Source of the DNA: Bacteriovoracaceae bacterium UBA6200
GTDB taxonomy: Bacteria; Bdellovibrionota; Bacteriovoracia; Bacteriovoracales; Bacteriovoracaceae
DNA: 64,000 nt
NCBI GenBank assembly: GCA_002422605.1
Contig: DISW01000013.1
Coordinates: forward strand, 34,105-98,104
Reading direction: 5' to 3'
Shown: one piece after another, positions 58,466 to 64,000 of the stretch
How the letters are laid out: each line of letters opens with the position of its first letter
Numbering within the stretch: the first letter of the stretch is position 1
The notes under the pieces: generated by a model
What the model saw: the letters and a program-made list of their open reading frames with translations, nothing else
Told to the model about the DNA's origin: nothing
Databases searched by the model: none
Position numbers and translations under genes: made by a program

Positions 58466-59629
58466 TTAGAAAAAACCTTTTAGAGCATCGACCATATCCA
58501 GTCTTTCCCAAGTAAAGCCTTGAGCTGAAGTACGACCAAAGTGACCGTAAGCTGCAGTTTCGGAATAAATGGGGCGAAGAAGATCAAGGCGCTGAATGAT
58601 GGCCTTAGGTCTCATATCGAAAAGCTCGTTGATCGCAACAGTAAGTTTTGCTTCATCAACTTTTGCAGTACCGAATGTATCAATAAGAAGCGACATAGGT
58701 TTTGCAACACCAATAGCATAAGCCACTTGTACAAGAGCACGATCAGCTAGACCAGCAGCTACAACGTTCTTTGCAATGTGACGGGCAGCATAGGCAGCTG
58801 AACGGTCAACCTTTGAAGGATCTTTACCAGAGAAGGCACCACCGCCGTGAGCACCGTGACCACCGTAAGTATCAACGATGATTTTACGTCCAGTAAGACC
58901 AGCATCCCCCATTGGTCCGCCGATAACAAAACGGCCGGTTGGGTTAATGAAATATTTTGTATTTTTATCGATCAGGTGTGATGGAACAGTCTTCTTAATG
59001 ACTTCTTCCATAATTCCTTCTTCAATTTGTTTTTGAGTCATGCTCTCGGCATGCTGAGAAGAAACAACAATCGCATCGATACGAGAAAGTTTTCCATCAA
59101 TGTACTCAGCTGTTACTTGAGTTTTACCATCAGCGCGAAGATCTTTAAGAGTTCCATTGTGCCGAACTTCTGCAAGACGAGCGGCCATTTTATGAGAAAG
59201 ATCGATAGTCATCGGCATGAAAGATTCAGTTTCATTGATGGCATAACCGAACATAAGACCCTGGTCACCAGCACCTTGATCCAGGAATTTACCTTCACCT
59301 TCGTTAACACCAACAGCGATATCCTGAGATTGCTTGCCGACAGCGATAGAAACGCCGCAAGTATTAGCATCGAAGCCTTTATCAGAGTGATCGTAACCGA
59401 TTTTTTTGATCGTCTTACGAACAGTATCGTTGATATCGACGTTTGCACCTGTTGTAATCTCACCAGCAACAACAACCAAACCAGTTGTGATAAGAGTTTC
59501 ACAAGCTACACGAGACTTTGGATCCTGAGCAAGCATGGCATCCAAAATAGCATCAGAAACCTGATCAGCAATTTTATCCGGGTGACCTTCTGTTACTGAC
59601 TCAGAGGTAAACATATAATCTTTCAACAT
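58466..59629 (-). CDS. metK: S-adenosylmethionine synthase
   Basis: A 387-residue enzyme making S-adenosylmethionine from methionine and ATP. The motifs are [20 protein letters not shown] at the N-terminus, [12 protein letters not shown] near 115-126, and the phosphate loop [25 protein letters not shown] precedes the ATG. A small hairpin lies upstream in the leader; no known SAM riboswitch matches. Confidence 0.97.
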   Translation of the reverse strand: MLKDYMFTSESVTEGHPDKIADQVSDAILDAMLAQDPKSRVACETLITTGLVVVAGEITTGANVDINDTVRKTIKKIGYDHSDKGFDANTCGVSIAVGKQSQDIAVGVNEGEGKFLDQGAGDQGLMFGYAINETESFMPMTIDLSHKMAARLAEVRHNGTLKDLRADGKTQVTAEYIDGKLSRIDAIVVSSQHAESMTQKQIEEGIMEEVIKKTVPSHLIDKNTKYFINPTGRFVIGGPMGDAGLTGRKIIVDTYGGHGAHGGGAFSGKDPSKVDRSAAYAARHIAKNVVAAGLADRALVQVAYAIGVAKPMSLLIDTFGTAKVDEAKLTVAINELFDMRPKAIIQRLDLLRPIYSETAAYGHFGRTSAQGFTWERLDMVDALKGFF

Positions 59630-59676
59630 AAGCGTAGCTCCTTATATATCTAAACAAATAATAATCTAGTAGTGGT

Positions 59677-59692
59677 CGCGATTTATATCGCG
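59677..59692 (-). promoter_or_regulatory. Small hairpin in the metK leader
   Basis: CGCGAT-TTAT-ATCGCG is a perfect 6-bp stem with a 4-nt loop about 50 nt upstream of metK, extendable by G-U pairs. Too short to be SAM-I or SAM-II. It could terminate the gene upstream or control metK. Confidence 0.3.
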
Positions 59693-59723
59693 GTTGATGC
59701 GATTTATCAAAAAGAAATTTCGA

Positions 59724-61451
59724 TTATTTGACGGCGTTAGGAACTATTTTCGTAAAATATTTAAAATAGTGGGGATTCCGGTGGGAAAAAAAGAGCTTAA
59801 TACCGTTTTTATCCCCGATCGCATAATTTTTACCGTTGATTTCTACCACTTGATAAACTTCAAAGGTCGGATCTTTAAATGAATAGAGATAAGTGTACTC
59901 ACCCTTTTTAAAATGCTCAGAAAGCTTTTTTTGATCACGGGCCAAAAGACCTGGGCGTTCAGGATAAGGAATATAATCATCCCACACAGTATCCATGTGA
60001 ATTCTTCCAATCATACTCGAGCGAGAGAAATACCTGGTGGTTTTAAATGATGTCTCAGGCTCTTTAAGAACCTGAAGAGCAATTTCAACATTCTTTTTCC
60101 GTAAACGCTTAGCTTGGGGAGACATATCCGGGCAGAAGATTTTCGCGACTCCGGCCATGTAATAGTAAGTAAAAGAGAATTCACCCTGTTTAAAAAGAGC
60201 ATTCAACCACTTTTCATTTTCGAGGTAAAAGTCGCTGGTTACTTTTTTGAGATAGGGATAAATATAATCTTTTTTACCAATTGAGAGGTACTGAGGTTTA
60301 TCTAAACGATTCATTACCACTCGGGCAACATCCATTCGTTCCAGCGCCTCATCTCCATCAACCGGTCCAACTTCATTAATAAGGATCGTTTCTAGAACAA
60401 AAATGGCGCGAGGAAGCTCCGGTTGGTTAAGCCAGTACTTATAAACCTCAGCTTGCTTTTTATAAACAAATTCTTTTAAGCGTCTGGTGGCGACGTTGTG
60501 TTCACGAATAAGTGCTCTGTTGGGAGTACTATCCTTATCTCCAGCAATAGAAGGGATTTGATTCTGAGGCTGAGTCAATGAACGATAAAAATCAACCGTC
60601 CGCTGAGTCCGCTGTTCCCACTCTCCCAGACGTTCTAAAATTCGATCTTTTCCTTTTGAGAGTTCCGACTGAATTCTATCCAAAACGAAATCAAGATCGT
60701 ACCTTGCATCTTCTGTGAGATAAAAGCCAAAGGTATTTAATTCAAAATGTAATGTATCGATGGTGGTTCTGAGATAAATATCTGAACCGGTATGATCTTT
60801 ATTATAGGCCCCATCTTCCAGAAGCTTTCGGTAAAGGAAAGTATAGTTCGCAATTTTTTTAGACTCTAAATCTTCCTTATCTCGAAATCCATCGTAAACC
60901 TTTCGGTTCTTTAAATGATCAACAGGGTATTGAAAATTAGATAAGAAAGAAACTTTCTTAATGAGATTTTCATAGTTCTTTAACAACGAACCAAGAAGCT
61001 TAAGCGATTCTTTTCTTGAACTAACTTTCTTCTTCTCATCACTCGTTAGTTCATCTTTTTTCAATTCCAGAAGACGTTTTAAAATCTTCTTAGTGCTATC
61101 CACGACTTTAGGTTGTGGAAGTCCCTTCTTAACAACTTCCGCTCTTTGGGCTTTGATCCACGCGAGCTTCTTCTCCATTACAGGGAGAAGAGATTTTATG
61201 CTTTCAACATCCACGTCTTCATTAAGCTCAGGAATCCAGATACCACTTCCGCGGTAATCTTTAAGATACTGCTCAAAAATACTTTCGGCCTTGGGAACAC
61301 AGATTTTTGAATTAAAATCTTTCAGGGCCTTCTCATAGGTTTTCACGTGAGTCTTCATCTTCCCTTCCCACTTTACAGTGTGGGCGCAGGACTGAAAGCT
61401 TATGGAAAGCGACAGGAGAAAGGCTAATTTAGTGCTGAAGTTCTTTAACAA
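59724..61451 (-). CDS. Large probable lipoprotein with a faint SleB-like motif
   Basis: A 575-residue protein. The N-terminus MLKNFSTKLAFLLSLSISFQ followed by SCAHT suggests an atypical lipobox (FQSC). Long charged helices fill about 30-320. Near residue 357 the segment LETILINEVGPVDGDEALER, followed by VARVVMNRLD, has the Glu-Gly-spacing-Asn-Arg pattern of SleB/CwlJ wall hydrolases (ExxGExxxGqxAVAxVxlNR). This is a weak match. The start is TTG at 61451, supported by GGGAG 7 nt upstream, and overlaps mpl by 23 bp, so the two are cotranscribed; pairing with a murein-recycling ligase is consistent with a wall role. Confidence 0.65.
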   Translation of the reverse strand: MLKNFSTKLAFLLSLSISFQSCAHTVKWEGKMKTHVKTYEKALKDFNSKICVPKAESIFEQYLKDYRGSGIWIPELNEDVDVESIKSLLPVMEKKLAWIKAQRAEVVKKGLPQPKVVDSTKKILKRLLELKKDELTSDEKKKVSSRKESLKLLGSLLKNYENLIKKVSFLSNFQYPVDHLKNRKVYDGFRDKEDLESKKIANYTFLYRKLLEDGAYNKDHTGSDIYLRTTIDTLHFELNTFGFYLTEDARYDLDFVLDRIQSELSKGKDRILERLGEWEQRTQRTVDFYRSLTQPQNQIPSIAGDKDSTPNRALIREHNVATRRLKEFVYKKQAEVYKYWLNQPELPRAIFVLETILINEVGPVDGDEALERMDVARVVMNRLDKPQYLSIGKKDYIYPYLKKVTSDFYLENEKWLNALFKQGEFSFTYYYMAGVAKIFCPDMSPQAKRLRKKNVEIALQVLKEPETSFKTTRYFSRSSMIGRIHMDTVWDDYIPYPERPGLLARDQKKLSEHFKKGEYTYLYSFKDPTFEVYQVVEINGKNYAIGDKNGIKLFFSHRNPHYFKYFTKIVPNAVK

Positions 61452-62877
61452 AGTTAGACTCCCAAAGTCCTAAACAGGTTCGGTTACTTAAAATAAGCAG
61501 CACTGAATCCTTCTCTGAGAATTCATCAATATATTGTCTGAGTTCTTCCAGCTTAGACACACTTACTGCTGGTTTGCCCTTCTCTGAAATCTCTCGTGCC
61601 AATTGATTAACATCCAGATCCTTCCCACCTAAGGCGGTAGTCGGAATCCCCGCCTGGGCCAGGATCACTTTATCTGACAATGCTAAAGAATCACGAAATT
61701 CATTTTGAAAAATTGAGCTTCTGGCGGTCGCCGAAATTGGTTCAAACACTGTAATAATTTTTTTATTTTTAAATCGAGCGCGGATAGCATCAAGAGTCAC
61801 TGTAATGGCACGAGGATGGTGAGCGAAGTCATCAACCACCACCATATCTTTGTACTTACCACGGACTTCCTGACGGCGTTTTACCATACCAATTTCTTTG
61901 GTTGCATTCTGCACGTCAGTAGCGCTGAAACCTTCTGAAAGAAGATAGATCACACAGCTCGCAAGATTTAAAACGTTATGCTGACCTACGACACTCGATG
62001 AGAACGAAACTTTTTCGCCTTTCCAGTTGAGAGAAAAACTTGAACCATTCTCAGAATTCTTTACATCATGAGGACCCATCTCCGAGCCTTCACCGTAAAG
62101 AAACCATTTCTGAGATGGATTTTTGCCAAAGTAATCATGATAGAGTTTCATCGCAGACTCATACTCTTGATTAAAAATCAGAGTCGATTTCATATTTGGT
62201 ACGACGTCACGAAATTCATCCTCAATTTTTTCAACAGAAGAGAAGATATCAGCATGATCAAACTCTAAGGACGTAAGAATCATGTTTTTCAATTCATACA
62301 ATCTGAATTTTGAAATTTTATGAAAATATGCAGAATCATACTCATCACTTTCAATGACAAAGTACTTATCACCTAACTTTGCAGGCTGCCGGCCTTCAAT
62401 AATTCCTCCAACCAGATAACCTGGATTTTGTCCCAATTTCTCCAGCATTTGAGTCATAAAGTAAGTGGTCGTTGTCTTGCCGTGAGTTCCGGCAATTCCA
62501 ACAACATTCTTTTCTTTAAGAACGAGAGATCCTAAGGCGGACGGAAATGAAGTAAATGGGATGCCCACTTTTTCCAGCATTCGAGCAGCATCAGATTTTC
62601 CAGAAACTGAATTTCCGACAACGATTAAATCATACTGCTTCAAAAATTCAGTTGTAGCTTCTTCAAGTTTAAATAAAGGAATTCCTGTTGTTTCCAGGAA
62701 TGTGCTCATTGGAGGGTAATAAGCTGAGTCAGCGCCATGAACATCATAGCCGGCTTGCTTTACTAAGACTGCGGCCGGACCCATGCCAGCTCCACAGATT
62801 CGATAAAAAAATACTTTCTTAATTTCAGAGCTGCGTTTAATCAACTCTTCTTGAGAGATAAGATTCGAGAGATCCAT
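61429..62877 (-). CDS. mpl: UDP-N-acetylmuramate:L-Ala-gamma-D-Glu-meso-DAP ligase Mpl
   Basis: A 482-residue Mur ligase for murein-tripeptide recycling. The N-terminal FYRICGAGMGPAAVLVKQAGYDVHGAD binds UDP, the central P-loop is GIAGTHGKTTTTYF, and ESDEYDSAYFHKISKF plus the C-terminal FEPISATARSSIF are the Mpl-specific pattern that separates it from MurC. It lies upstream of, and overlaps, the lipoprotein gene. Confidence 0.93.
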   Translation of the reverse strand: MDLSNLISQEELIKRSSEIKKVFFYRICGAGMGPAAVLVKQAGYDVHGADSAYYPPMSTFLETTGIPLFKLEEATTEFLKQYDLIVVGNSVSGKSDAARMLEKVGIPFTSFPSALGSLVLKEKNVVGIAGTHGKTTTTYFMTQMLEKLGQNPGYLVGGIIEGRQPAKLGDKYFVIESDEYDSAYFHKISKFRLYELKNMILTSLEFDHADIFSSVEKIEDEFRDVVPNMKSTLIFNQEYESAMKLYHDYFGKNPSQKWFLYGEGSEMGPHDVKNSENGSSFSLNWKGEKVSFSSSVVGQHNVLNLASCVIYLLSEGFSATDVQNATKEIGMVKRRQEVRGKYKDMVVVDDFAHHPRAITVTLDAIRARFKNKKIITVFEPISATARSSIFQNEFRDSLALSDKVILAQAGIPTTALGGKDLDVNQLAREISEKGKPAVSVSKLEELRQYIDEFSEKDSVLLILSNRTCLGLWESNFVKELQH

Positions 62878-62940
62878 TCACATTCCTTTTTACAGTTGCA
62901 GCAATCATTCTAGCAGACTGGAAAAAGGAATGAAGGCCCT

Positions 62941-63699
62941 TTACGGGATAATTATAACCGACTGTCTTAGTCCACAGTAGTCGGTGAACTTATCACTGAG
63001 AACCATCGCCTCTAATGAGAACATAGTTTGATATTGCCAGCGCCAGACCTTATCAGTCTTAGGGCAATAAGCTCTACGAGGGAAGATGAACTCCATACGG
63101 GTTTCTGCCATAACTTCTTCAAGGCCTTTCATAACCCGAGATCCTATCATTCTTCCGGCAGTAAACTCTCTTAGATACAATTCAGAAGTTGTATAAAACC
63201 TTGTTAGATTTAAGTGGGAGATAAAACGATCATTTATCACGTGAATGTAGGAAGCTAGAATACGGTTAGGGTAAAGATGGACGATCTCCGCATAGACTTC
63301 CGGGTCTTCCCCAAGGTCATCACCGATCAAAATGAAATCATCGGAAGTTCGATTTAATATTTTTTTTATTTCACGAACTTTATACTGGAACTTATCTTCG
63401 AAGATATCATCCCTTAATGTCAGAGATTTAACGTCAATCTTATATTTTTTGAAAATATTACTAATGTGGCTTCTCATAATAGAGGGAGAAGCTGACAAAA
63501 CATGAAGCTCATTAGTGTAGTCTTTAGTGGCTTCTAAAAAACCCGGCATCCCTGTAAACACTCTCATCCCAACCAAATCCCCAGGCTCTCCACTGGATTG
63601 AGTGATCTTTATGGTATCGTCCAGATCACTCAGAATCGAGATGGCGCCAAAGGTATTCAGGGAAACTGTAATTAACAGGGCGAGAAGTATCTTTTTCAT
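62941..63699 (-). CDS. Exported App1/lipin-like phosphatidate phosphatase
   Basis: A 252-residue protein with a signal peptide (MKKILLALLITVSLNTFG, cleavage before AISIL). The catalytic haloacid-dehalogenase-type motif is SDLDDTIKIT, as in the App1/lipin catalytic domain (DxDxT), followed by VFTGMPGFL, LHVLSASPS and DDFILIGDDLGEDPEVY. Members dephosphorylate phosphatidate. Export implies envelope or prey-lipid substrates; inference. The ATG at 63699 is chosen by signal peptide; no ribosome site is visible there or at 63726. Confidence 0.85.
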   Translation of the reverse strand: MKKILLALLITVSLNTFGAISILSDLDDTIKITQSSGEPGDLVGMRVFTGMPGFLEATKDYTNELHVLSASPSIMRSHISNIFKKYKIDVKSLTLRDDIFEDKFQYKVREIKKILNRTSDDFILIGDDLGEDPEVYAEIVHLYPNRILASYIHVINDRFISHLNLTRFYTTSELYLREFTAGRMIGSRVMKGLEEVMAETRMEFIFPRRAYCPKTDKVWRWQYQTMFSLEAMVLSDKFTDYCGLRQSVIIIP

Positions 63700-63745
63700 A
63701 AGAGCGTTAAACCAAATCCTCTGCATATAGGTAAGTTTAAAAAAC

Positions 63746-64000
63746 TTACTTCTGAAGATAAGAACTGAGATGCTTCCAGTAGAGATCATAATTTTCGACC
63801 TGCGGCATATGACCAAGGCCCGGAAGCTCGATTAAGGTCCCATTCGGAATACTTTTAATGACTTCCTTACCTAATAGGTCGTATCGACCCATCTTTTCTT
63901 TCAACACAGGGGTGGCCCGGTCCTTACCAATGGCCGTTCTGTCACGGGTTCCAATGAGGAGCAAAGTCGGCATTTTCAAGTTTTTGAATTCATAAACTAC
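63746..64000 (-). CDS. Alpha/beta hydrolase, C-terminal part (runs off right edge)
   Basis: The last 84 codons of an alpha/beta-hydrolase-fold protein, open to the right edge. MPTLLLIGTRDRTAIG holds the late strand with the acid Asp, and ELPGLGHMPQVENYD the catalytic His. The nucleophile Ser would be in the missing part. A GTAAGTTT-AAA-AAACTTAC hairpin (63731-63749) overlaps its stop codon. It is 47 nt upstream of the App1-like gene on the same strand and may be cotranscribed; both could act on lipids. Confidence 0.85.
   Translation of the reverse strand, partial: VVYEFKNLKMPTLLLIGTRDRTAIGKDRATPVLKEKMGRYDLLGKEVIKSIPNGTLIELPGLGHMPQVENYDLYWKHLSSYLQK

Noticed and set aside
59630..59723. SAM riboswitch upstream of metK
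   Set aside because: Only a 6-bp hairpin is present; the interval of about 90 bp lacks the multi-stem core of SAM-I and the pseudoknot pattern of SAM-II.

Overview
The window reads as chromosomal DNA of a motile, Gram-negative, diderm bacterium of moderate-to-low GC. Outer-membrane functions are present (FadL-type porin, MlaEFD lipid transport, several lipoproteins), as are rod-shape genes (mreCD, mrdA, rodA) and a large flagellar locus with sigma-54 signals. The gene mix resembles predatory or free-living Bdellovibrionota, probably Bacteriovoracales: a MinD-like ATPase followed by a J-like/RodZ-HTH protein, a RAYT-type transposase of the style seen there, an AAPKK-repeat histone-like protein, and many small secreted proteins. 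This assignment is inference from gene content; no rRNA, tRNA or CRISPR array was recognised.

Layout. 1-3558: a LysR-type regulator cut by the left edge, a divergent small secreted protein behind a sigma-54-like promoter, and a two-gene secreted operon whose second protein carries caspase-like His and Cys motifs. 3597-6044: leuS, with its start codon and ribosome site inside a long hairpin. 6084-12024: a polyprenol/diacylglycerol-kinase-like membrane protein, then minD-like, J/HTH, rluD-like, pgeF-like, VKOR-DsbA and tatD genes. 12026-17591: small proteins, a YhaM-like exonuclease, and the glycolytic set gap-pgk-tpiA followed by secG. 17626-23703: HD-GYP protein, ssb, a zinc-ribbon membrane protein, a structured intergenic region, a TadG-like protein and a Lys/Ala/Pro-repeat protein with an acidic tail. 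23754-28151: glutaredoxin, HD phosphohydrolase, a secreted protein, a membrane protein, a cysteine-less rhodanese, a MarR regulator with an obvious operator, and a small secreted protein.

28256-32766 is the elongasome operon mreC-mreD-mrdA-rodA (minus strand). 32907-36280 holds ppiD-like, ferredoxin, a small lipoprotein and fadL-like genes. 36388-52081 is one long minus-strand flagellar locus. In transcription order it runs TPR protein, degenerate NtrC-like AAA+/Fis protein, flgB, flgC, fliE, fliF, fliG, fliH, fliI, fliJ, motE-like, [opposite-strand RAYT transposase with 23-bp tandem repeats], fliK, flgD, a TIGR02530-type protein and flgE. The transposase block separates the basal-body/export half from the hook half. 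A sigma-54 promoter-like site precedes flgE.

52311-55114 is a coupled lipoprotein-mlaE-mlaF-mlaD operon. 55152-56391 is a duplicated pair of small secreted proteins. 56521-64000, all on the minus strand, has an intact NtrC-type response regulator, a tiny membrane protein, metK, a large lipoprotein with a faint SleB-like motif overlapping mpl, an exported App1/lipin-like phosphatase and the end of an alpha/beta hydrolase.

Themes across genes: sigma-54 control of flagella and of at least one secreted protein; several regulator or signalling genes that look leaderless, with a -10 box 6-11 nt before the start codon and no Shine-Dalgarno; and frequent TTG starts in the shape and flagellar operons, each backed by a good Shine-Dalgarno.
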